From Omphalotus guepiniiformis (lineage: Eukaryota; Basidiomycota; Agaricomycetes; Agaricales; Omphalotaceae): a stretch of DNA of 64,000 nucleotides. Below, piece by piece: positions 1-10,968 of the stretch (the stretch's first letter is position 1; each line of letters begins with the position of its first letter). A model generated the notes under the pieces. The model was not told where the DNA came from, made no database searches, and saw only the letters and a program-made list of their open reading frames with translations. Location: positions 1 to 64,000 of the forward strand of contig JAQOOI010000046.1 of the NCBI GenBank assembly GCA_028554645.1. Reading direction: 5' to 3'. Made by a program: the position numbers and the translations under genes.

Positions 1-312
1 AACTGGGATAAAAAGATACCTCGACAGTCTTCGTTCGTTCCTCAATGCGACACACGTAAAGATACATCTTGAGGATTCGAGGACCGAAATCTGATTCTCC
101 CTGCGTTTCTAGTGCAAGCTTATGAGCAGCTCGTTCGTTTCAGAAGATTCGTCGTTCGATACTTCGATCTTCGTGACAAGGTTAGGGGTGACCGTTTGAG
201 GGGGAAAGCTCTTCGTTCTCATCCTAACATCGGACTTGGAGTATATCTGAGTACAAACCAAAGGACTTGTTGAAAAGAAACGGCGACCCATTTAGAGCCC
301 CCTTTTCTTGAA

Positions 313-2500
313 TCAAGGTTTCAATATGCTTCGCGTAAAGAGTCCTGCGAAAGACTCGTTCTTATCCGTCTGTAGTTTCAGTTCCTCATTCAGGTTTGAA
401 AGCTCTTTGTCGAGCGTTTCAATCCTTCCTTTGAGATTTCCAATTGTCGTCAGGGACTCTCCTTGCTCCTCCTAATCAGCGAGAAATGAGGATCGAATTA
501 ACAAGAATCGGTGAAGTAACGCACATTTTTAGAAGTCCGCTTTCGCGAGTCAATCTCTCTATTTCCTTCTCCAGCTGCAAGACATCTTTCTCTCTGTCGG
601 CCTCCAGATTTTGCAGCTATGCCACGGATAGTTTATCGCAAGCTTGCTTGGACGACCTAAGCTGTTGCTATAAAACGATTGGGGATATGTTCGCACGAAG
701 GATGAAACACAACGCGCGACCATATAAGGCGAAATAGGTCGCACCTCTAACGTACTCTTCTCTTGGGTCAGAGTTTGTATGTCACTCTGGAGTTGGGAGA
801 TTTCCTCTTGATGTTTGGGATTTGAGCGCTTCTACAGCACGCTAGATTCCAAGAGTAGCCGACGCAACGTAAACAGCGCATAAAACGCAATGAAACAACG
901 CAATGAACTACCTTTTCTGTCTCCACTGATTCACGCAGTTCCTCCTATGGGCGGTGACTCAGTATGCATGGTAGGAGGGGTGGGGAAGATACATACCGAG
1001 GTTAATTGGTGTTCTATGAATAGTAGCTCTGTATTTTTTTTTTTCCTGTATTTCCAGTAGTGAAGATCATGTAGAATGCTCGAATCAGGTGGTTTCCTTT
1101 TCTCGTTCTCACCTCGAATAGATTCAGTTGTTTGTCCAGAGGAGTCCACCTTGTTCTGGTGCTCCAGCATATCATCCGCGTCCCTCCGTTGCGTTGTTGC
1201 TGGGGGGCTCTATGAGCGAGGAATGAGCGTAAGTTTATGTAAACGAAGAGGCCGCTACCGCTACCTCTTCAAATAATCGTTTTTTGCTGGGTTTAGATTT
1301 CTCTTCGAGTGATTGTACTTTGTGCTACGTCGTGGAGCCTTGAGTATGAATGAGAAGAGCCAGCTATGAGGTACGACACGTACCTGTAAATCATGGAACC
1401 TCGTCCTAACGTCATGGATATTTTACAATGAGTTGCGAAGCTATCTAGCTAGGTACTACACGTACTTGCAGCTCCTCTTTTTCAGTTTCTTAAACTCGTC
1501 ACCTCGCATTGCGCTGAGTCTCAAATGAGTTTTGCAGTTCCATCCGTTGAGATTCAGCCTCCGTAGATTTCTTCTCCTGTTCGCAGTGAAGCAGTTAGTG
1601 TTAGTGACATGTATCGATGATAGGGAAACTGCCTACTAGCTCTCGAGCGTGCTCTCGCTGCATTAGGAGTATAGTCTTCTTGTCCTTCTCAACATTTTTC
1701 TTGCAGGCTTTTCTTCGCTTCTTCTAGGGTTCGGATTTCAGCGGAGAGCTCGTCAAGCCGTTTATTCGCGCTCTGAAAAAATATCAGCACAAGGTACGGG
1801 TATTGTCGTGAAGTAACCTCACCTCTAGTTGGGGTTCTAGGTAGCGAATCTTTTCACTTTGCTTGTTAGTGTCTTCGGAGAGTTTTGTGACTTGTGACTT
1901 GAGGCCAACATTGTTCGCCTATGTTCCATGTCAGCTCTATGCACGAAAGCAGTATAAATTGGCGGCGAACAAGAAGGTCCATATTCCTGCTTCTCATACT
2001 ATTTTTGCGTAGCAACTGAATGGGCGAGCTCGCGGTCCCTGGTCGTTTAGAATAGAACAAAGTTTAGAGTTCTTCTCGGCCAGGGTGAATGGGGTGCTCT
2101 CCGAATCTGCACCAAGCTCAGGTACGGCATTACCGCCATTACGAGAAGCCAGGAAGTTCTCCAACTCGTGGATTCTCGCTCTCAAGCGCGCAGGATCGTC
2201 CTCAGTGGAAGACAGTCGAATATGTTTGTTTCGATGGTGGAGTCTAAGAAATGATCTATAAGCAACTGTGTACATAAGATGAGCTGCGATTTGGGAATAC
2301 TTTAGTGCCCTTCTCATCACCTTTGTCGGTGATTTTTGTCGGGATTTCTGGTTCTTTGTCGGTATTTCTTGTTGGAATCGTATCTTTCTCTCTGGTGATT
2401 GTGGGGTTTGTATTTTTAGAGGATGCCTTCAACGCATCCTTTATCAATAAGGGAGTGGCAGAAAATTATTCAAAGCGTACATCAACCTCTTCATGATTAC
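313..2500 (-). pseudogene. broken coiled-coil protein gene
   Basis: Minus-strand exons encode heptad-like, Lys/Glu/Leu-rich sequence typical of a long coiled coil. The last exon (about 471-313) follows a TTAG acceptor and ends at TGA. Other pieces lie near 540-630, 1660-1800, 1840-1910 and 2080-2230. Two lesions are visible. One is an in-frame TAG near 615, just before LQNLEADREK. The other is a one-base shift near 1708, where the frame moves from LEEAKKSLQEK to NVEKDKKTILL. Frame also fails to continue near 2060 and 2450. The exon order is clear but the family is not; kinesin-, SMC- or vesicle-tether-like coiled coils are all possible. The lesions make a relic more likely than a working gene, although sequencing errors could explain one of them. 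I cannot fix the 5' end. Confidence 0.55.
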
Positions 2501-2782
2501 GACGTTTTTTTTTTTGGACGCCTGTGCGACGGAGATGTCTGTTCTGGGTATATTGCGGGGTCCTTGGGATCCTTGCGCGACAGGATGCGGATCATCGACA
2601 TCCATTTCTACCGGCTCAACAGCGTTGAAGTGCTTCAAGTGCAACAAAGAAGTCGGATATTCGGATGTTGCGCAAAGTCGGGCGGCCACGGAATGGACGG
2701 GCCGGGGCCGGTGGTTAGGCATAACACCAAGCCTCATGATACTCCTATTAAGCCACATTCATGCCAACAAGGATTCAAACGT

Positions 2783-2968
2783 TCACGAACTATACAGAAT
2801 TATGAGAGAAGGAACAGGAAAGGATTGCCAGTGAACAAGATTGGTGAATAGCGCACGTAGGAGTACAGATTTTTCGACCTCGTCCGACGTCGCTCGAAAG
2901 TGGGCCATAACGTCATGCCATGTTCCTATAGCTTCCTCGAATGAACGAGACTTGGAATTCTGACGCAA
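2783..2968 (-). other. short coding-looking minus-strand ORF, unrecognised
   Basis: A 60-residue reading frame contains an amphipathic stretch (FEEAIGTWHDVMAHF) that looks protein-like. It sits directly upstream of the coiled-coil relic and could be one of its exons or a separate remnant. No motif is recognised. Confidence 0.2.
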
Positions 2969-3069
2969 TATCGGATATTCTGACGTGGTATCGAGTGCGG
3001 AAATTTCGCCAGATTAATGGGATATCGGGTCAGGAAATAGATCATCCAACTGCGGTACCGGTAGCGAAC

Positions 3070-3150
3070 GGAAGACCCCAAGTCTTCGTAAATCGAAGAA
3101 CATCCTGACACCAAGTCAGACAAACTTCGAACGAAGACACCGAGTCCTCG
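3070..3150. repeat. three-palindrome dispersed repeat, copy 1
   Basis: The stretch has three successive imperfect palindromes built on the core GACnCCnAGTC: one at 3071-3088, one near 3112-3125 and one at 3132-3150. Each can fold as a 5-7 bp stem with a loop of about five bases. Further copies lie at 15003-15120 and, inverted, at 15374-15461. Confidence 0.7.
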
Positions 3151-3234
3151 TAATGACTTGTGGGTGTTGGTACTTAAGAGGTTAAAGCTTCTGGGAGGCC
3201 CACTACTATTCATTTTGCTCACATGTTCGTGCGA

Positions 3235-3590
3235 AAGCTACGATTTTGTTATCGGCTTTGATTTTGAATGCCGCTCCTGTTGGCGCTGGTGTAACAGCGT
3301 TGTGCTGGCGTTGTGCTGAATCTGTGCTGAATACTCATTTGGCGGGCGACCAACATATTATTAGCGTTATACGATCACTTGGTGTCGTCGTCTTGCAGCT
3401 GGACTTGGTGTCTGGCTGTTTCAGCGTCACCAGCTTGGTGCTGGTTGATGAGGCCTTGATATACTGGGCTCGCGCTTGCTTACCGTTGGCCTTGGACCCG
3501 GCTCATGCTGATTTGTGAGGCAGGAAGGTTCAGGACATCACGTTTGTTGTTTGGGGCTATAGAAATAGGTTTCACGTCCGACTTCGGTCG
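3235..3590 (+). repeat. dispersed repeat R1, copy upstream of the MON2 relic
   Basis: This stretch matches 16190-16560 over several blocks: the end of a TTTTGAATGCC block, a CGACCAACATAT block, TCAGCGTCACCAGCTTGG, and a final block with AGGTTTCACGTCCGACTTCGG. Both copies have long plus-strand frames of similar sense, so R1 is probably a decayed protein-coding family. I do not recognise the protein. MON2 homology begins immediately after it. Confidence 0.6.
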
Positions 3591-5265
3591 ACGTGTTCCT
3601 CTTATTGCAGGAATCAAGCCTCACCAGCAGCCGTTACGTGCGTCAAATGGTCATGTTTGTGGTCGACAAGATGGTGGAAGAAGTTCGCAGAGAAAGGATC
3701 CCGTACAACTCTCAACGTGACTTTACCAGACGGAACGACACAATCCTTGGGTCCCTCTGCCCAAGATGTATTTGTTGGCCAACTCCGAGAAACCAAATTT
3801 CCTGAAATTCGTGTTCCTCCGGAAGATTTTTCGCACTCGAGCTTATAGAAAGCGTCTTGACAAATTACCATGTACTCATCAGGAAAGTGAGAACTGCTCC
3901 TCTAGAAGATGAAGGCTATGAGCTGATACAGCTTCTACGACGCATTTTTGCCCATTAATACTCAAAGCATTGTCGGAGCCGCACAAATTTCCTACGCACA
4001 CTCGCGTCGTCTTCCTCCTCCTCCTCAAATTTCACTGGAGCTGCAAATTGAGGCAGAAGTATTCCTCATGCTTCTGACCCGGACTATGGGGGTACGATAC
4101 GAAATCGGTCAATCCCACTTTTTGATTGTTCCTTTGCAGCTTGTGTAGCGATGCCGAGCTTATGCCAAACGTTTGGGATCGCTATGATGCGCAAAGAACC
4201 ATGGCTCGAAAGTATTTATTAGTACACTGATAAAACTGCACTCACAAACTCGTCACTGAGAAACCAGCGCTTCTTGGTGTTAGTACTCAGATGTCTAGCG
4301 TAGGAGTCCAACCTGACTCCTCTATGTCGCCTTCGAGCTCCGGCGGATCTGGCTATGGACTTGATGTGGGAGGTATGGCTGGGATGGTCACGAATGCAGC
4401 GAGTGCTACCGTCTCGAATTTGGTGGGGATGATGGGGTCTAGTGCAGGCCTCAGTTTGCATGGATCTGCGATGAAGTTACAATGGTGCGTGTCGCTGATA
4501 TCGCTTACACGCTGATCTTTACTCATATATGGTATCAGTTAGACGAAGCTACGCCATCGATTCCGGACTCTTACGTCTACCTGCTCGCTGTACAATACCT
4601 CGTTTTCCTATGTGAGGGATTCGCATCCTTCTCCGCTCCCCTATACAGCTCGATTGTCATTCAGAAACCCGGAGCAGCAGGCGAGGCTGTTGTTCATGCT
4701 CCCCCTACCTTGCATTTCTCAGTCCTTCCACCAAAAGAACCGTCTACTGTCCTCGATATCATGGAAAATGGCTGGCCGGCTCTGCTTGCTACGCTTTCGT
4801 TTGTCATTGCTACCAACCTCTCTGATGAGCTGTTCGTTGATATTTTGGCGAGTTACCAAGCGATGACGAATGTTTCTGGTATGCTCAGGCTCACCACCCC
4901 TCGTGATGCATTCTCACTGGCCTGTCAAAGTTTGCGGTGCCTACACTCGTAGTATCGTGTCTCGATCCCTACACCGAACACAGACACCTCGTTGCGCAGG
5001 GACACTATCTGAGAATTTTGGTTTGGGAGGACCAATGCAGCCTCCAGGGGTTTCGGAACGGAAGCTTGCTCGCCTAGACCTGAATGTGGGTTACGAGGAC
5101 GTCCTTGAAAGAGGAGACTGTGTTTTGCTCGATAGCAGATCTATAAGCAGCCCTCGTTGCGGTGTTTGGGGCGTCCTCTGCATCCTTCCCTGATTTGAAG
5201 GACAGACAAGAAAGCTTTAATTTGGCTCTGACAGCGGCTCTTGAGATTGGCATAGTGCCTCACTT
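3590..5265 (+). pseudogene. MON2: MON2-family segment, decayed (DCB/HUS region)
   Basis: Several frames together give the N-terminal DCB-HUS part of MON2, a large Sec7-related scaffold of endosome and trans-Golgi traffic. Recognised pieces in order are QESSLTSS and MVEEVRRE (about 3610-3690), NVTLPDGTTQSLGPSAQD (about 3715-3770), FALELIESVLTNYH-like sequence (about 3830-3880), ELQIEAEVFLMLL (about 4040-4080), SDAELMPNVWDRYDAQ (about 4145-4195), EKPALLGVSTQM (about 4257-4293), then a glycine-rich linker, YLLAVQYLVFLCEGFASF and NLSDELFVDILASYQAMTNV (to about 4880), and GTLSENFGLGGPMQPPG (about 5000-5055). The reading frame changes at least four times, and there are stops. An intact-looking intron remains (about 4475-4538), so this is a DNA-level copy and not a reverse-transcribed one. 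The rest of the roughly 1600-residue protein is absent. Identification is by memory of the family. Confidence 0.8.
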
Positions 5266-6815
5266 GAATGATTGTAGAGTCCCATTGTGATACAGCTATC
5301 AAAGTGCTCGCTCAAGGGAGTGTCTTGCATGTTTCAGTGTTAACTTCCACATTTATACTCTGCCTACAGACCAGGAACCCTCGCGAAGGCGATTTCCATT
5401 TCATCATTTTTTTGACAAATTGCTCATGCCTGTTGATCAGGTTTGTAGTTTTTCTGTTGCCAGCTCGATCCAACCATATACACGTTGTGCATTGTCATCC
5501 ACATGAGGTATCGACCTTCGCGTGAAAAATCTTTATGATGGATCCCGGCCCATATCGTGGCTTCGCTGGTTCGTACATGCATCTTTCTTTCTAATGCACC
5601 CTGAATGTTTTGGACGTTAATTCTAGTTCGCCCTCGTCCTGCGTACGTCTCTGTTCTCTGTTCACATATTGTTTTGTATACTGATGCTTGGGATAGTTTA
5701 GAGCTGTAGTGAAGGTTCTCTTTGGTATTCGGTTTTCTGGTGAGCTTCTTGCGAAAGATTCCGTTGCGCTTTTGCCTTAGCCTTTTTAGTAGTGTTGTCG
5801 TTCTAACGACGCGGCTGGTATAAGGACCTTTCCTTTCTGTTGACGTAGCCTTGCTATTGTCTGCTGGATTAGGGCTTTGTTGCAATTATAATTATATTTT
5901 TTATTACCTTCGAGGTCAATGGTGCCTGAGTGATCAGGTTCACTGTTCTATCAGCTGGTAATTATCCATGATTTTCAGAATGTGCAAGGATTTTCCAGCG
6001 CGTTTCGACTGTTGCCATTTGAAGGGGTTCGCCAGCCATCGAGAACCTCTTCTCCCAATTTATGTGATTGCGGCCCCGACACTAAGCCGTTTCGCTAAGT
6101 GTCCATTTATGCTAACTCCCGTTGTCCCAAGCGCCAGGGAGTATTCAACCTCTTTCTCCCTGCAGGCATTAATGGTAGGTCATTGCTAGCTACTTCTGTG
6201 AAGATTCTAAACAGCTGTTTTACTAGGCTTCCACTCGTAATTAGTTTAGTATCAAGTACCGCCCACTCTTCTTCGTGGTGCGGGAGATTAAGTTACAGGG
6301 TGCGGCGTTACTTCGATATCCTCCGGGAGATGTTCCGGGGATACCATTTGGAACAGAGAGGATTCAAGAGCTCTTTTGCCCGTGCAATCCATGAGTGTGG
6401 ATGCGGGCATTGTTACTTCTATTATGAAACGTACACAGTTGGTACAGTTGTCATGGGTTGTAGTGTTAAGGCGTACTGACCTTCTTACTATGAAAGACTA
6501 TGGCGAGTCAGAGCAATTCTAGCTGTTCAACCAACACTCGACAATCCATTGCACCCAGCTGATTCAATGTTACTGGAGGGCAGAAAATAAGAGAGAAGGG
6601 GTTAGGAAGCTCGAGGGAGATGGAGGATACAGCAAAATCCGAGTCGTCAATGGTATCTGCCTGGTCAGCCCTTTTTCAACAGAAAAAAAGCGAGCTAGTC
6701 GAATGTCGCTATGAAGAGAGGTCCATTAGGGAGGAGAGCACTGTGTTGAAGGAGCTTCCACCCAGAGGATGAGAGGTCGTAGCGAAGGGCATATGAGCCT
6801 GTACTACTGAAAGAT
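5266..6815. other. intergenic, no gene recognised
   Basis: About 1.5 kb of mixed sequence. Open frames on both strands, including a 153-codon minus-strand one at 5424-5885, lack family resemblance and splice logic. Some of this may be more eroded MON2 or other relic DNA. Confidence 0.4.
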
Positions 6816-6960
6816 TTACCTCTGGGTTCGAGTCGATTTGGGTCAGTAGTTTAATGCCGTCCGCCGAGTTAATTTTCACTAACCGTTGCGTACAGGCACT
6901 TAGATGGATATATATGTTGTGTTATACACCCTACATGAGGGGCGAGCATGCAACGATGTT
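6816..6960 (+). repeat. dispersed repeat R1, 5' fragment
   Basis: This matches 16066-16195: a TTTAATGCCxTCCG block, then a CTAAC branch-like sequence, GTTGCGTACAG, and ATGGATATATATGTTGT. The GTTGCGTACAG looks like an intron 3' end, so the repeat seems to derive from a spliced gene. The copy stops near 6960 without the downstream blocks. Confidence 0.6.
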
Positions 6961-7258
6961 TCAAATATTCCTACGCTATGCTGAACCTTAGATGAGATGA
7001 CGAGAGGGCGAAGATGACGAGAGGGCGCGAGAGAACGACGTAGAAGACAATCTCGATGTCGTTAATGATTTTGCAGTCGTCCCGCGCTGGACGTCGCGTG
7101 GCTGCACTATCGCGCTGAACGTTCGGTGATTACGGGATCTTCCTGCTTCCAAAAAAGAGAGAGAAAAACAAAAGAGAATAAGTCTCCTATATCTTTTTGG
7201 TCTCAGCACTTGTATCTAAGCATCGGGAGACGATATCCTATATCGCACGACCGACTTC

Positions 7259-7743
7259 ATGCACGATCCCATCGACATCCTTAAAGCTGCCCTACGTCGG
7301 CCACTCTCGAAGTTTGATAGGCCGGGGTTCATTTATGTGTTCCATATCGCCGGCACTGGTGGTTTTAAAGTCGGGCGTACCACAAATTGGAGACGTCGAA
7401 AACAGCAGTGGGCACGTCAGTGTAGGGGGCAAAAACAAACTTGGTTATGTGCAATCAGGACACGCCACTATATACGCGCCGGTGCGTATTCACCCTTCCA
7501 TTGTGCGTTTACTGATCTCCAGGCAGAATATCTGTGTCATCTGGTGTTGAATTGTCTATGTATGTGTCGGCCCCGTCTAGTCTGCAAATACTGTAAGTGA
7601 CTCCACTCCTTGCGTGCGGCATCTTTGTGGACGCGTTTCCAGGTCGTCGACGACACCAAGAAATCTTTGAGTTCAAGGGCGTACCCTTGACAGTGTTTGC
7701 AACGATCATCCGGCCTCTTATCAGAAAAATATGTTCAATGTAG
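7259..7743 (+). CDS. GIY-YIG (T5orf172/MUG113-type) domain protein
   Basis: Two exons, 7259-7592 and 7643-7743, are joined by a 50 bp GTAAGT...CCAG intron and give 144 residues. The exon 1 frame shows the GIY-YIG-like core GFIYVFHIAG at residues 23-32 and FKVGRTTNWRRRKQQW at about 36-51. Across the splice a CxxC-type motif forms (RPRLVCKYC then RRRHQEIF), as in fungal T5orf172/DUF1766 proteins, where such residues end the domain. The family resembles GIY-YIG nucleases, but fungal members are mostly uncharacterised and activity is not shown. The ATG at 7259 is the first in frame, and the length fits a single-domain member. A conventional intron and an unbroken frame suggest a live gene between relic regions. 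Family assignment is fairly secure; function is open. Confidence 0.75.
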
Positions 7744-8480
7744 TCAGGTACGTGTGATGCCGAGATACAGTTTTTCTTATACTATTATACTAATGGGACG
7801 CAGAACGATTGAGGCGTCTTAACCTACACTCCGCTTCCATCCCACGCCTTCCATCCCGACGCCCAATTTTCTCTTCTGACACGATTTCCACCCTCCAACT
7901 CAAACATTGAGCCACCTGCGCGCTTCGTTGACCATTCTCAAATCACCACTTCATTGCTGATCACCCTCTCCACCTCCGCTCGCTTCATCATTTTCAATAC
8001 GAGCCACCCATCCCCACCCCTTCATCCGCTTCATTCCAAATCCGTCTCCACCTCCGACTCAAACCACCCTTGCCACACCCGCTTCATCGCCTTGAACTCG
8101 AACCACATGCACACGTCGCCCCTCCAATTTGAACTACCCATCCCACACCCGCTTACTCAAACCACCGTGTCTTGGTCATCATCCTCTCCTCCACCTTTGC
8201 CAAGATTTGGACAGCCGACAGAAACGAGTTTCATGAAGTTGGTGACAACGACCAACCTGATGCATGGGCGCCCACGTTAAGATTGACTAGGAGCACATGA
8301 AGTCTGTGACCAGAGTGAGCAGTTCTTTCGTAACGAGATTTGTGCACTTGTATCAGAGCGTGAAGGACTGGAATTCTGTTGATGTGAGCTTGGTGGCTTG
8401 CGGTGTAAAAATAACATCAATCCATGATATTCTGGTTTCGAAGATTCTAGAACTTGAAGAAAAATCCAAAAATTCACGAA
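7744..8480. repeat. G-poor, C/T-rich degenerate repeat tract
   Basis: From about 7840 to 8180 the plus strand is very poor in G. It repeats words such as CCACCC, CGCTTCAT, CTCCACCTCCG and ACTCAAACCACC at irregular spacing of roughly 50 bp. The 108-codon frame across it is Ser/Pro/His-rich low-complexity sequence and is probably not a protein gene. Confidence 0.45.
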
Positions 8481-8494
8481 TGACACTTGCCAAC

Positions 8495-8545
8495 GGTGAC
8501 CGACGCAACGCTGAACCGACACAACGCAACGTCGGACCGACGTGG
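8495..8545. repeat. minisatellite relic (CGACGCAACG type)
   Basis: Words ACGCAACG, CGGACCGACG and CACAACGCAACGTCGGACC occur here. The same words form a longer tandem array at 21880-21995. Confidence 0.6.
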
Positions 8546-8818
8546 GCACTTGGTATGTGGTGCTGATATATTGCATTCTTAACCTGATAACCAACAATGA
8601 TGCTACAATGAAATGCGGCCCAAGTGTATATTCCGACGTAATTAATATACATTTGACATAATTCACCACCCTGCGATTCGTGCACGCCTTAAGATACTAC
8701 TAGTGGAGGATATTACATAGCAAGAGCGACGCGGTCTGCCAATATGAAAAATTCGCCTCCCATGAATTCCGGCTAAGTAAGCACCTCCAAGTGCTCAGGA
8801 CCAAGGAGGCGCGCGAAG

Positions 8819-9880
8819 TCAGGGCTCGTCCTTTGCAGTGTAGGATCCGGAAACTTCTAACTTGCACAAGCCTGCGAGAATTTTCAACATTAAGTACGCT
8901 CCCTTCCCTGGTTCGGGCGTGGCTCTGTCTCGCAACTCCTCCACGTCGTCTCTCAGGGCACTCAAGCGCTGCAGCGACAAGACCACGTGCGCCAAAGCCT
9001 GTTTGCGATATTCCCCAAGCACCTTAAGCAGATATAGGCTTTCGTCGTGAACTTGGAGTTTGCGGGCATTGCCACCGAGCTTGGTCCGAAGCTGGAGGAG
9101 AAGCTCGGATCGAGCCGAGGACACATTGAGACGTTCAAAGACGAGCAGCTCATACAGCTGGGATAACTGAAGCTCGAGCTTCTCAATGCCATGCAGTTGA
9201 AGATTGGCTTCAATGAGTAGGTCCCGAAGATAAGTTGAAACATGGTAGAACATGTTCAAGTCCTTCTCCACCGTGCCGTTCAAATAGATCCTAGAATGGA
9301 AGGGAGCCGCGAAGCGGGCTTTGCATTGAGCTCCTTTGATGGCAGATGTCGTCTGTCCATTGACTGCTAGAAGACTGAGAACCGAGTATGAGTGGTTACT
9401 GAGGTACAAGAAGAGAGTATCAACTGACATGTCCGCAGCGCCTTCCACTTTTGACCCTAACTTCTGTACACCCCGGCCGTGTCTACCAGCATCTTCAATG
9501 AAATATATGAGTGCATCAACTGTGACATGTGCATAACACATCGTAAGATATCTTGATGGGGGGCGGAAGTGACGACGCTACACACCTATCAGATCCTTCT
9601 TGGTGAGGTCAGATTCACTGCGTCGAACCAACGCCAGTAAATCCTTGATCGTCATCTCTGCTTTCTTGATATCCAACGCCAACGCCAACGCTGGGCCGCC
9701 GCAAGAGCAATTGGTCAGGGCCGTATCAAAAGTTGAGACCCGACTCTCCAACGTGGTAGAAACCTGGGATGCCATGTCGAAGCTGACGCAACACGCAAAC
9801 AACAACATCCAAAGCAGACTAAATGTAAGCCACAATGGCCACACTGGACATCGCAGAGGATTATGATCGATCAAGGGCAT
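8819..9880 (-). CDS. unknown secreted or membrane-anchored helical protein
   Basis: Two exons, 9880-9586 and 9519-8819, are separated by a 66 bp GTGTGT...CACAG intron and give 331 residues. The N terminus has a hydrophobic segment (about residues 13-33, WPLWLTFSLLWMLLFACCV) that could be a signal peptide or anchor. The rest is rich in Leu, Glu, Arg and Ala with heptad-like spacing (for example IEKLELQLSQLYELLVFERL), suggesting a helical bundle or coiled coil. I recognise no family. It shares strand and general style with the gene at 10969-11864 but no clear motif. The frame is unbroken and the splice phases fit, so it is probably a real lineage-restricted gene. The start at 9880 is the first ATG in frame. 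Confidence 0.65.
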
Positions 9881-10968
9881 TGCGATTTACAATGAACACT
9901 TTAGGAGTAAAACTTTGTGCTTCTTGAGATATGTGTATGGGAAGGATGACGGCAAGAAAGACTTGATCGCAATTCTCTGTTTAGCTTCTTTATATACGGT
10001 GGACGCTGGTTGACGGCTGTTTTCATGCATCACATTAGAGAACTGCAAAGACAAAGAACCTTTGTTCGCGGCTCGGCCCGCAAAACGCTAGAGAGGAGTC
10101 TTAGGGTTAGGTCTTAGGGAACAGTCTTTATGTCCGTCGTTCGTTAGAGCCGCATGATCAAATGGAGGAAATTGTGGACAGTGAAGGCAGTGCATAGACG
10201 CATAGACGAGTTACAGCCTTAGCTTTGTACATTATTCAATACCAGAATAAACATTTGAATAAGATAACAACTGACACCGAAGAAGAAACCCTAAACTCGC
10301 TCGAAATGGTTCTTCTTTGCACGATGGGAGACCAGGCTGTCTTGAGAATCAAAACGGCCGTCGATCTATATATTACCGTATGTGAAACGTGATTCGCAAT
10401 GCTTTCATTCATGTTCATATTCATATACCTGTTCTCTACTGCCTATTTGAGCTTTCTGCACCTAAAGTATACTATCCAGGGGGATGAGTGACTATGCCAG
10501 GTGCCCAATCATGACTTTGGCTAAAGCGTGGCTTCGGGTTAACAGATTCATCATCATGCCTAGCTCCTGGATGGCTTCGTTAAGTGGGGGAACTGCACGA
10601 GTGTGCATTTGGTATGATCTTGAAGCAGACTTGATGTGCTTCAAAGATGGGGTGAGCTATATTGCTCCTGAGACAGACAATTGTTTCCAGACGGGCTAAC
10701 TTTCACAACATTCATGCATGTTCGATACATAAGACCGTATATTCAGATAGTCTTTCAAATGTGCAGACCAAAAAAGTACATGCCAAAGTCTCTATACAAC
10801 ACAACATAGCCATTAAATACGATTATCATGGTGTTACAAAGTTCAGACATAGGTTCATCACGCAGCGACAGAGGAGCCCGCCTCGAATCCCGCCTCAGTG
10901 TTTTGCACAGAACCTGATGAAAAATAGAAAGTGTGAGTGAGTAAATGAGACAAGTAACCAGAATTGCC
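9881..10968. other. intergenic, no gene recognised
   Basis: About 1.1 kb between two minus-strand genes. A 71-codon plus-strand frame at 10484-10699 starts with ATG but shows no motif. The stretch probably holds the upstream region of the 8819-9880 gene. Confidence 0.4.

Noticed and set aside
5424..5885. 153-codon minus-strand ORF
   Set aside because: Basic low-information composition, no motif, no flanking splice signals; probably chance.
7954..8280. 108-codon Ser/Pro/His-rich ORF
   Set aside because: It lies in a G-poor repeat tract in which stops are depleted.
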